From Chitinophagales bacterium (GTDB lineage Bacteria > Bacteroidota > Bacteroidia > Chitinophagales > Saprospiraceae): a DNA stretch of 64,000 bases. Below the pieces are notes generated by a model that did not search any database, was not told the origin of the DNA, and worked only from the letters and a program-made list of their open reading frames with translations. The stretch lies in contig JAFLBP010000001.1 of NCBI GenBank assembly GCA_017303875.1, forward strand, positions 62,001 to 126,000. The letters run 5' to 3'. The stretch's first letter is position 1; each line of letters begins with the position of its first letter. The position numbers and the translations under genes were made by a program. Below are positions 41,862-49,965 of this stretch, piece after piece.

Positions 41862-44711
41862 ATGGAATATAAACTTGAACACCTCATGCCCGGGCAACTC
41901 GGGCACCTGGGCGTAGTGCTGTCCTTTGTGGCAATTCTACTCTCTGCTATCGGCTACTTCTACGCGACTCAACGCCGCAATCAGCCGGATGCCCATTCCT
42001 GGCGACAAATCGGACGAATGGGATTTATCCTGCACGGTCTCGCCACTTTTTTAGTCATTGGCAGTTTGTTTTACATACTTGCCAACAAATACTACGAGTA
42101 TCAGTATGCCTGGGCCAATGTTTCAGACGATTTGCCTCAGCAATACATTTTCTCGGCTTTCTGGAAAGAACAACAAGGCAGTTTTCTGCTCTGGAGTTTC
42201 TGGAACATCATCCTTGGGCTTGTCATTTTGCTGCGTGGCGGCAAATGGGAGACGCCTGTGCTGGCCGTGATCGCGCTTTCTGAAGTTTTTATCGCTTCAA
42301 TGATTCTGGGCTTGTATTTCGGCGATTTCCGCCTCGGCGCCAGTCCCTTCGACCTGCTACGCGACACCATGGATGCGCCAATTTTCAAGCAGGAAGATTA
42401 CCTGACAAAAATCAAGGGTAATGGCCTCAATCCGCTGCTTCAGAACTACTGGATGACCATCCACCCTCCCACCCTTTTCCTTGGTTTTGCCTCCACCGTT
42501 GTGCCTTTTGCTTATGCAATGGCCGGCCTTTGGCTCAAAGAGCACCGCGAGTGGCTGCGGCCTGCACTCAAATGGTCGCTTTTTTCCGGCGCCATTCTCG
42601 GTCTGGGCATTCTCATGGGCGCTGCATGGGCCTATGAAGCCCTCTCCTTTGGCGGTTACTGGGCCTGGGATCCCGTCGAAAACACCTCGCTTGTGCCCTG
42701 GCTCATATTGGTAGCCGGTATCCATACCAACTTGGTTGCCTTGTCTACCGGACATTCCATCAGGAGTACCTATGCCTATTATTTGTTGTCCTTTGTCCTG
42801 ATTCTCTATTCCACTTACCTGACGCGTAGTGGTATTCTGGGCGACACTTCCGCCCACGCATTTACGGAAATGGGTCTGGGTATTCAATTGGTGCTCTTTA
42901 TTGTAGTCTTCAAATTGCTGGGTCTGGTGACCTGGATTGTGCGCTACAAAGGTGTCCCCGACGTCACGAAGACGGTCACCGTCGGACAGGATGAATCCGG
43001 GCAGCCCAAAACGCGTGAAGTGCCGGTGGAAGAGCCGTTTAGCTCTCGCGAATTCTGGATGTTCATCGGAGGTTTGGCACTTTTATTTTCCGGACTGCTG
43101 ATTACCGGCTCTACTTCACTGCCGGTGATCAATAAACTTTTTGGTACTGCCTGGGCGCTCAAAGACCCGGTAGAACACCACAACCGCTATCAGTTGGGCA
43201 TTGCTATTGCCATTGGCCTGCTTAGTGGGATTGCGCAGTTTATGCGCTACAACGAAAAACGCGAATTTAAGGGCAAAGTGGCCCGCCAGTTTATGACCCA
43301 TATGGGCGTTGCGGTTGTTGGCGCCGGCATTCTGACCTGGCTCAATAGTTTGTGGATTGATTTTGGCGGTATTCAGCTGTACACGCTCCTGTTTAGCGCC
43401 ATGTTTACGGTGGTCAGCAATCTCGATTATCTGATCGCTGTATTGCGCGGCAACATTAAGCTGGCTGGCTCAGTGGTTTCGCACCTTGGTTTTGGGCTGC
43501 TGATTCTCGGCATTATGAGTACGGGCCTGAACAAACAATGGATTTCCACCAATGCCTTCGCCATGGAGGGATTGATTGAAGGCGCCGACGACGATATTAA
43601 CAAAAATGTGCTGCTGCTCAAAGAGGCGCCCATGCCGATAGATGCCGGTTGGCGCGCAACCTATCAGCAGGATACCATTGTGCGGCAAACCCGTACGTTC
43701 AGTGTTTTATTTGAAAAACTTAACAACCAGGGCGATCCGGAAGGCGATAATTTCGTGGTGCATCCCAATGTAATGTACGACCGCCAGTTTACAAAAGTGG
43801 TGGCCAGCAACCCCAGTACCAGGCATTACTGGAACTACGATATTTTCACCCACGTCTCTTCCCTGCCCAAAGCAGAACTCGACCAGGAATTTGCCCATAA
43901 ACAGGACAGCAGCCTGCAATGGGAGCCTTATGAAGCGACCATTGGCGATACGATTTTTACCAAAAAACATTACATTGTTGTGGAAGGACTGACTCGAACG
44001 CCTTCGCATGAACAATATGAAGCGCAGGCGGGTGATCTGGCTTTCGGGCTTAAAATGCGCGCCTATTCGCTGGAAACGCCCAAAGGTTTTCAGGCCAATC
44101 CGATGCTTTACCTGCGGATAAAAGAAGGCGGCTTCAACCTGCCGGCTTCTGTTCCGCAACTGCAAATGAAGTTGCGCATGAACGAGCGCAGCATCGAGCA
44201 AATTATCAAAGCCGAAGAGTCGCTTCAATACAAAAGTTTCCCCATGAAAGAGGGCGCAAGCGTGGTTTTTGAAGGCAATACCATCACTTTTGTAAAAGTT
44301 GACCGCAATGTAGACCACCCGGCATATGCTGCCCAGGAGGGAGATATTGCCGTATGCGCACGCCTTGAAATCAAAACGCCGGACGGCAAGGTATATCCTG
44401 CGGCGCCGGTATATTTGATTCGCGATAACCGGCCCTTCAGCCTGAAAGTTGAAGTAGCTGAAACGGGACTGCACCTGCGTTTTGATAAAATTGATCCGGA
44501 AAGCGGCACCATGACCATCTCGGCAGCCCGCAACACCGATGCGTCGCAACGTATTCCGATTGAAATTGCCGAAAATGCTGCCCGCTCCGATTATATCGTG
44601 CTGGAAGCCATCATTTTCCCGGGTATCAATTATGTATGGGCCGGTTCCCTGCTCATGCTGTTCGGGATGCTTATCGGCCTCTGGCGTCGCTGGAAAGGAA
44701 CGGGAGCGTAG
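41862..44711 (+). CDS. ccmF: Cytochrome c heme lyase subunit CcmF
   Basis: A 949-residue multi-pass membrane protein that attaches heme to apocytochrome c. The tryptophan-rich heme-handling motif is visible as GGYWAWDPVENTSLVPWL (about residue 265). Conserved histidines are in WMTIHPPTLFLGF and NLVALSTGHSIRS. About 14 hydrophobic segments cover the first 560 residues. A long periplasmic part (about 580-920) of beta-rich sequence is larger than in Proteobacteria, as is normal for Bacteroidota. A last anchor, YVWAGSLLMLFGMLIGLW, ends the protein. It is paired with ccmE; ccmA, ccmB and ccmC are not in the window. Confidence 0.93.
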   Translation: MEYKLEHLMPGQLGHLGVVLSFVAILLSAIGYFYATQRRNQPDAHSWRQIGRMGFILHGLATFLVIGSLFYILANKYYEYQYAWANVSDDLPQQYIFSAFWKEQQGSFLLWSFWNIILGLVILLRGGKWETPVLAVIALSEVFIASMILGLYFGDFRLGASPFDLLRDTMDAPIFKQEDYLTKIKGNGLNPLLQNYWMTIHPPTLFLGFASTVVPFAYAMAGLWLKEHREWLRPALKWSLFSGAILGLGILMGAAWAYEALSFGGYWAWDPVENTSLVPWLILVAGIHTNLVALSTGHSIRSTYAYYLLSFVLILYSTYLTRSGILGDTSAHAFTEMGLGIQLVLFIVVFKLLGLVTWIVRYKGVPDVTKTVTVGQDESGQPKTREVPVEEPFSSREFWMFIGGLALLFSGLLITGSTSLPVINKLFGTAWALKDPVEHHNRYQLGIAIAIGLLSGIAQFMRYNEKREFKGKVARQFMTHMGVAVVGAGILTWLNSLWIDFGGIQLYTLLFSAMFTVVSNLDYLIAVLRGNIKLAGSVVSHLGFGLLILGIMSTGLNKQWISTNAFAMEGLIEGADDDINKNVLLLKEAPMPIDAGWRATYQQDTIVRQTRTFSVLFEKLNNQGDPEGDNFVVHPNVMYDRQFTKVVASNPSTRHYWNYDIFTHVSSLPKAELDQEFAHKQDSSLQWEPYEATIGDTIFTKKHYIVVEGLTRTPSHEQYEAQAGDLAFGLKMRAYSLETPKGFQANPMLYLRIKEGGFNLPASVPQLQMKLRMNERSIEQIIKAEESLQYKSFPMKEGASVVFEGNTITFVKVDRNVDHPAYAAQEGDIAVCARLEIKTPDGKVYPAAPVYLIRDNRPFSLKVEVAETGLHLRFDKIDPESGTMTISAARNTDASQRIPIEIAENAARSDYIVLEAIIFPGINYVWAGSLLMLFGMLIGLWRRWKGTGA

Positions 44712-44730
44712 TTTGGGGGTTTGGGGGGGG

Positions 44731-44817
44731 TTAAGTGTTTTGGTGTTTTGGTGTTTAAGTGTTTTAGTGAAATGTACCCTCTAAAACACTTAAACACTAA
44801 AACACCAAAACACTTAA
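44731..44817. terminator. 37-bp-arm hairpin between convergent genes
   Basis: Arms 44731-44767 and 44781-44817 are complementary at 36 of 37 positions, with a 13-base loop. The arms consist of TTAAGTGTTTTGGTG-type words. It lies between the ccmF stop and the NUDIX gene stop, so it probably ends both transcripts. The same word family forms the repeat between hypA and hypB. Confidence 0.75.
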
Positions 44818-44824
44818 AACACCC

Positions 44825-45466
44825 TTACCCCTTTAACCCTTTTTCGATCACATCCCGAATACTGCCGTAGACTTCAACACCGGATTGGAGCCATGCTTCA
44901 GGCTCAACCCATTCGATGCGTTCAATGTCTTCTTCGGTTTGAGGCGTAACGTTTGTCTGCGTTGTCTCCATCCGATACCACCATGTTTTTTTCAGGTAGC
45001 GCTCTTCTTTTTGCGTGTAGGTGTGGTAAGTATTGAGGAGTAGCGGCCCAAGGCTGAGTTGTTGCAGTCCGGTTTCTTCTTCCACCTCCCGGAGGGCAGC
45101 TTGTTCGGGGGTTTCTCCCGGGTCAATTTTACCCTTGGGCATGTCCCACATCCCACGGCGATAGAAGACCAGCAATTTTTTTTCAGCGTTTACCACATAA
45201 GCGCCGGCAGCTTCTATCCAATTAAAGCAGGATTGAAAATCATTCCACAGGCGGCTCAGGTCAAAATCGTAGAGCACCACGGCTTTGATGTCGCGGTTTT
45301 TATCCAATTTGTCCAAATACTGCACAATCATCTTTTTTTTACCGATATACGGGGCAAAAAGATGAATTTTATCCGCTTTGAACTGCATTGCTTTGGCTTC
45401 CGTAACCGTGCAAAGCGTCACTGGAACCCCATTTACGTATACTAAATAGCGTGTTGGTACGGGCAT
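44825..45466 (-). CDS. NUDIX hydrolase
   Basis: A 213-residue pyrophosphohydrolase. The Nudix box is GKIDPGETPEQAALREVEEE followed by TG (about residues 105-127), with all metal-binding glutamates. A second conserved region is YLKKTWWYRMETTQ. The N-terminal 80 residues (VYVNGVPVTLC, VVLYDFDLSRLWNDFQ) are an extra domain of unknown type. The ATG of MPVPTRYLVYV was chosen over an upstream TTG. Substrate cannot be told from sequence. It faces ccmF through a hairpin and diverges from pyrE with about 105 bp between start codons. Confidence 0.9.
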   Translation of the reverse strand: MPVPTRYLVYVNGVPVTLCTVTEAKAMQFKADKIHLFAPYIGKKKMIVQYLDKLDKNRDIKAVVLYDFDLSRLWNDFQSCFNWIEAAGAYVVNAEKKLLVFYRRGMWDMPKGKIDPGETPEQAALREVEEETGLQQLSLGPLLLNTYHTYTQKEERYLKKTWWYRMETTQTNVTPQTEEDIERIEWVEPEAWLQSGVEVYGSIRDVIEKGLKG

Positions 45467-45505
45467 GCTGTTTTTTTGCTGCAAGTATAGATAAATCAAT
45501 GCAAG

Positions 45506-45534
45506 TTTGGAAAGTGATCTTTTTTATACATTTG
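45506..45534 (+). promoter_or_regulatory. pyrE promoter (Bacteroidota consensus)
   Basis: TTTG (45506-45509), 17 bases, then TACATTTG (45527-45534): the best match in the window to the two-part Bacteroidota promoter (TTTG at -33, TAnnTTTG at -7). The transcript would have a leader of about 30 bases before the pyrE ATG. Confidence 0.65.
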
Positions 45535-45571
45535 TACCGTCCAAAGCAAAGCCCTTAAATATCGATCAACG

Positions 45572-46210
45572 ATGAGTATTCCCAGTACTATTGCCCGGCA
45601 GCTTCTTGAAGTAAAAGCCGTTCGGTTGAGTCCCTCCGACCCTTTTACCTGGGCCTCCGGAATGTTGTCGCCAATTTATTGCGACAACCGCGTCACCCTA
45701 TCCCATCCGGCAGCACGCACGATTGTCAAAAATGCCCTGGTAGAAGCTGCCGCTGCATTTGAGCCTTTCGACGTAGTGGCCGGTGTAGCCACTGCGGGTA
45801 TTCCTTATGGCGCTTTACTGGCCGATGCGCTCGGAAAGCCGTTTGTATATGTGCGCAGCAGCGCCAAAGATCACGGTCGGCGCAATCAGATTGAAGGCAG
45901 CGTGCAGGCTGGCGCCCGCGTGTTGTTGATTGAAGATCTGATCAGTACCGGCGGCAGCAGTATCCTGGCTGCCGATGCGCTGAATGCTGTTGAAATGCCT
46001 GTTATTGGTGTGCTTGCAGTATTTCAGTATGGTTTTCAGAAAGCCGACACTGCATTTGCAGAAAAAAATATCCCTTTCCGCACTTTAACGCATTACGATG
46101 CCCTTATAGAAGAAGCTGTACGCAGTGGCTATATTACAGCGGCAGAAGTAGATACGCTGAAGCGCTGGAGAGAAAACCCGGAAGCCTGGGGCGCCCTATA
46201 CGCCTCCTGA
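45572..46210 (+). CDS. pyrE: Orotate phosphoribosyltransferase
   Basis: A 212-residue enzyme making orotidine 5'-phosphate from orotate and PRPP in pyrimidine synthesis. The PRPP-binding loop is VLLIEDLISTGGSS (about residue 114). The substrate region is GVATAGIPYGALLADALGKP, and the flexible loop carries the catalytic lysine in YVRSSAKDHGRRNQIEG. Length is normal. No other pyr gene adjoins it; an M42 peptidase gene follows after 86 bp. A well-formed promoter precedes it. Identification is certain. Confidence 0.96.
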   Translation: MSIPSTIARQLLEVKAVRLSPSDPFTWASGMLSPIYCDNRVTLSHPAARTIVKNALVEAAAAFEPFDVVAGVATAGIPYGALLADALGKPFVYVRSSAKDHGRRNQIEGSVQAGARVLLIEDLISTGGSSILAADALNAVEMPVIGVLAVFQYGFQKADTAFAEKNIPFRTLTHYDALIEEAVRSGYITAAEVDTLKRWRENPEAWGALYAS

Positions 46211-46296
46211 GTATGCCGGACCATGAAATTCACCACATTTTTTCAACCGCGCTTACTGTGTAGCGTGTTGTTCAATTAACCACGTACGTTTAATCA

Positions 46297-47379
46297 ATGC
46301 AGATCATTACTCCCGACTCGGAGGCGTTTTTGCGCCGTTATCTCGACAACGCCAGTCCCACCGGCTTTGAAGCCTCCGGACAAAAACTTTGGCTGGATTA
46401 TCTGAAACCTTATATAGATGACTGGAAATTAGACAATTACGGCACCGCATATGCAGTCGTAAACCCCGATCAACCTTATAAAGTGGTCATTGAGGGTCAT
46501 GCAGATGAGATTTCCTGGTTTGTCAATTACATTTCTGAAGACGGCTTTATCTACGTCATTCGCAATGGCGGGAGCGACCATATCATTGCGCCTTCCATGC
46601 GCGTGTGGGTGCACCTGCGCCACGGCGGAAAAGTAGAAGGCGTTTTTGGCTGGCCTGCTATCCATACCAGGCTCGACAAAGACAGCAATGTCAACCCCAC
46701 CTTAGATAATATCTGGATTGACGTGGGCGCCAAGGATAAAGAAGAGGTACTGAAAATGGGCATTCACGTAGGATGCGTGATTACTTTTCAGGACAGCTTC
46801 AGTGTGCTCAATGATCGTTTCTATTTCGGCCGTGCCCTTGATAACCGCATCGGCGGTTTTTGTGTTGCGGAAGTTGCAAGGTTGTTGAAGGAACAAAATA
46901 TCAAACTGCCATTTTCGCTGTACATCGTCAATTCCGTGCAGGAAGAAGTAGGCCTGCGCGGTGCGGAAATGGTTACCCAAAGTATCAAGCCCGATGCTGT
47001 GATTGTAACGGACGTCACGCATGATACCCATACGCCCTTGATCAATACCAAAAAATTTGGCGACACCCGTTGTGGCAACGGCCCGACCGTAACCTACGCG
47101 CCGGCCGTGCATCAAAAACTATTGGACCTCATCATCGCTGCCGCACAGGAACAGCAGATCCCTTTCCAGCGCGAAGCGGCGTCTCGGGTCACCGGCACCG
47201 ATACCGACGCTTTTGCCTATTCCAATGGCGGCGTACCCTCAGCCCTCATTTCCCTGCCGTTGCGTTACATGCATACCACTGTGGAAATGGCGCACAAAGA
47301 GGATGTTGAAAATTTGATCAAACTGATTTTCTATTCTTTGCAAAAGATTGAAAATCAGCACAATTTTAAATATTTTTGA
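46297..47379 (+). CDS. M42-family aminopeptidase
   Basis: A 360-residue dinuclear zinc aminopeptidase forming large cytosolic particles that trim peptides. Metal ligands are visible as GHADEISWFVNYI (His about 68), RALDNRIGG (Asp), VQEEVGLRGAE (catalytic Glu plus metal ligand), VTDVTHDT and the late HTTVEMAHKEDV histidine. The family was earlier called endoglucanase M or deblocking aminopeptidase. Its stop TGA overlaps the TTG start of the following C40-like gene, so the two are translationally coupled, a pairing of peptide- and wall-peptide-handling proteins. Confidence 0.93.
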   Translation: MQIITPDSEAFLRRYLDNASPTGFEASGQKLWLDYLKPYIDDWKLDNYGTAYAVVNPDQPYKVVIEGHADEISWFVNYISEDGFIYVIRNGGSDHIIAPSMRVWVHLRHGGKVEGVFGWPAIHTRLDKDSNVNPTLDNIWIDVGAKDKEEVLKMGIHVGCVITFQDSFSVLNDRFYFGRALDNRIGGFCVAEVARLLKEQNIKLPFSLYIVNSVQEEVGLRGAEMVTQSIKPDAVIVTDVTHDTHTPLINTKKFGDTRCGNGPTVTYAPAVHQKLLDLIIAAAQEQQIPFQREAASRVTGTDTDAFAYSNGGVPSALISLPLRYMHTTVEMAHKEDVENLIKLIFYSLQKIENQHNFKYF

Positions 47380-48239
47380 ATTTGGAATACGCAGCCTGTC
47401 AGGTGAGCCTCGCTGCCATCCGTGCTCAGCCCTCGGATAAAAGCGAAATGATCTCCCAACTGCTTTTTGGCGAAACTGTTTTTATCAGCGGCCATAAAGA
47501 CGGTTGGCGACAGGTCGTGTGTACCTGGGATGAAACCAGTGGCTGGGTAGATGCCAAGCAGCTCATTCCGATTACACCCTCCGAATATGAAGCCTGCCAG
47601 GCCCACCCTTCATTCAGTCTTTCCCTGGTGGAGGGCCTCATGGCCAGCGATCATTTTATTCCGCTGACGATGGGCGCCACCCTGCCACAATACGACGGCC
47701 TCCGCTGTCGGCTGGGCGATCACTCCTATCAGTTTTCCGGCCCGGTTGTGGCGCCTTCCGAAGCACAACGCAACAGCAACTGGATAGTAAAAGTAGCCCG
47801 CCGATACCTCAACGCGCCCCATCTTTGGGGAGGCCGCTCCCCTTTTGGTATTGACAGTGCCGGATTGGTACAAATGGTATTCAAAAGCGCCGGCGTGCGC
47901 CTGCTGCGCAATCCCGCCCAACAGGTCGCACAGGGCCACAGTGTGGATTTTATGGAGCAGTGTCAGGCTGGCGATCTCGCATTTTTCGACAACGGCAAGG
48001 GCGAAATCCACCATGTCGGCATTATCCTGCCCGATTGCCATGTCATCCACGCTTCCGGCAAAGTAAGGCTCGACAAGCTCGATCATTTCGGTATTTTTAA
48101 TGCAGAACAAAATCGCTATACCCATCAATTGCGGCTTGTGAAACGTTTGTTACCGGAAGAAAAAGAGCAAATCAGTGCCGACGACAATAAAAGCGGCACT
48201 ACCGACGACTTGATTAACCAAACGGCACTCTTCGCCTGA
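47376..48239 (+). CDS. NlpC/P60 (C40) homologue lacking the catalytic cysteine
   Basis: A 287-residue SH3 plus NlpC/P60 protein of the dipeptidyl-peptidase VI / YkfC type that cleaves gamma-D-Glu links in wall peptides. The N-terminal SH3-like domain is LSAIRAQPSDKSEM-like (about 10-65). The C40 domain (about 135-245) has WGGRSPFGID, but the next residues are SAG where the family has CSG. Ser161 (codon AGT at 47856-47858) replaces the nucleophile. The histidine segment IHHVGIIL is kept. The start is TTG, either at 47376 or, giving MEYAACQV, at 47382; no ATG fits. Its stop shares a base with the GH36 start. Confidence 0.87.
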   Translation: MNLEYAACQVSLAAIRAQPSDKSEMISQLLFGETVFISGHKDGWRQVVCTWDETSGWVDAKQLIPITPSEYEACQAHPSFSLSLVEGLMASDHFIPLTMGATLPQYDGLRCRLGDHSYQFSGPVVAPSEAQRNSNWIVKVARRYLNAPHLWGGRSPFGIDSAGLVQMVFKSAGVRLLRNPAQQVAQGHSVDFMEQCQAGDLAFFDNGKGEIHHVGIILPDCHVIHASGKVRLDKLDHFGIFNAEQNRYTHQLRLVKRLLPEEKEQISADDNKSGTTDDLINQTALFA

Positions 48240-49948
48240 TGCAAATAACAATAAAAGTCAATCAGCAAAATTATACGCTCAGCCCCGGGCGCTACAACAC
48301 CTTTGAAGACTTTTATGTAGATGTGCAACTCGAAGAAATACTCGGCGGACAGCGCATCAGCCTTTACCTGCATCCTAAAACGGATATTGTACTGAACGAA
48401 GCTGCCCTGCAATTGCCATTGCCGGCACAAGCGGGCATGCAGTTTTTTGCCAATGGCTATCAATCCTGGAGCGAAAGCCGGCTTTTATCAGTTTTTGCCG
48501 AAATTCCCCGCCTGCGCCGCATTGCCCGTAGCCGCCTGCAATATTCCGGCGATGAATGGATCGGAGGCATCCGACGCGGGAAAGGAAATTTGCACGCCTG
48601 GAATTATACCTACCTGCAAGGCATTGAGCCGGGTAATCCGGATACCGTTTTGTTTGCCGGCTCCCTGAACGAACGCAGTGCCTTTACGATTTTTCAATAT
48701 GATGCTGCCGCCGGCCAGCTACAGGTGCGCAAGGATATAGAAAACCTGCAACTCAGCCACTCTTATCCTTTGCTGGATTGCTGGATTGTTCGGGGAAAAA
48801 CCGATGCCTTGAGCAGTTATTTTGATGCCTGGACCCAACTGGCCGAAACCGCGCGCAGCACGCAGGGCAAAACCCTGGGCTGGACAAGCTGGTACCGGCA
48901 TTTCAACCAGATCAGTGCTGAAAAAATACAGCACGACCTCGATGCCGTGGCGCAGAGTGAATTGCCCTTCGACTGGTTTCAGGTGGATGACGGCTGGCAA
49001 ACGGCCGTGGGCGACTGGTTTTCCACAAAACCGGAATTTCCGGGTGGTATGGCGGCCATTGCTGCAAAAATCAGGCAGCATCAGTTAAAACCCGGTCTTT
49101 GGATCGCGCCTTTTGTCGCTGCTGCTCATTCAGAGCAGGTGCGCAAACATCCGGAATGGCTGCTAAAAGATAAAAATGGAAAAGTGCTGCGTGCCGGCTG
49201 GAACCCGCTTTGGGGTGGCTGGTTTTACGCTTTTGATTTTTACCACCCCGGCTTTCGGGATTATATGAGTGGCGTTTTTCACGTGGTACTTGAAAAATGG
49301 GGCTACGAACTGCTAAAACTCGACTTTTTATACGCCGCCGCCCTTGCGCCGCCGCCCAATAAAACCCGCGGACAAGTGATGAGTGAAGCCATGGAGTGGC
49401 TGCGTGCCCTCTGCGGCCGCGCCACCCTGCTTGCCTGTGGCGCCCCGCTGGGCGCCTGCCTAGGCGAAGTAGAATTGTATCGTACGGGCGCCGATACCCA
49501 TCTGCGCTGGGAGCACCAATTGCTGGCTTTTTTGCGCCATCGCGAGCGCGTGAGTACCCTTTCTGCCCTGCGCAATACCCTTTCCCGATGGCAATTAGAC
49601 GCTCAGGTTTTTCGCAACGACCCGGATGTGTTTCTCCTGCGCAACGAGGGTCAACATTTAAACGTCATACAACAAAATACCCTGCTGACCCTGAACGCCC
49701 TGCTTGGCGGCGCCCTGGTTACTTCCGACGATGTGAGTGCCTACACCCCGGAGCAGCGCTGCGAACTCCTGGAGGCCCTGGACTGGCAACAGGCCAAAGT
49801 TGAACAGGTGCAAGCATTGCGGCAGGATATTTTTGCCATAAAAGGCATACACCGCGGGCAATCTTTTACGTTTTTATGTAACCTGAGTGCCAAGGCACAG
49901 GTGATAGATCAAATTCCTTTAGAACCCTTCGAAACGCTCCCCATCTGA
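48239..49948 (+). CDS. Alpha-galactosidase, GH36 family
   Basis: A 569-residue glycosidase that releases terminal alpha-galactose. An N-terminal beta-sandwich (about 1-195) contains FFANGYQSWSESRL. The barrel has TLGWTSWYRHFNQ, FQVDDGWQTAVGDW, GLWIAPFVA, the nucleophile Asp in LLKLDFLYAAAL (about 363) and the acid/base Asp in YRTGADTHLRW (about 420). No signal peptide is seen, so it is cytosolic. It is coupled to the preceding C40-like gene by a one-base overlap. It may feed the Leloir pathway, of which galE is present at 38 kb. Confidence 0.92.
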   Translation: MQITIKVNQQNYTLSPGRYNTFEDFYVDVQLEEILGGQRISLYLHPKTDIVLNEAALQLPLPAQAGMQFFANGYQSWSESRLLSVFAEIPRLRRIARSRLQYSGDEWIGGIRRGKGNLHAWNYTYLQGIEPGNPDTVLFAGSLNERSAFTIFQYDAAAGQLQVRKDIENLQLSHSYPLLDCWIVRGKTDALSSYFDAWTQLAETARSTQGKTLGWTSWYRHFNQISAEKIQHDLDAVAQSELPFDWFQVDDGWQTAVGDWFSTKPEFPGGMAAIAAKIRQHQLKPGLWIAPFVAAAHSEQVRKHPEWLLKDKNGKVLRAGWNPLWGGWFYAFDFYHPGFRDYMSGVFHVVLEKWGYELLKLDFLYAAALAPPPNKTRGQVMSEAMEWLRALCGRATLLACGAPLGACLGEVELYRTGADTHLRWEHQLLAFLRHRERVSTLSALRNTLSRWQLDAQVFRNDPDVFLLRNEGQHLNVIQQNTLLTLNALLGGALVTSDDVSAYTPEQRCELLEALDWQQAKVEQVQALRQDIFAIKGIHRGQSFTFLCNLSAKAQVIDQIPLEPFETLPI

Positions 49949-49965
49949 GCGCATTTTTTTTCAAC

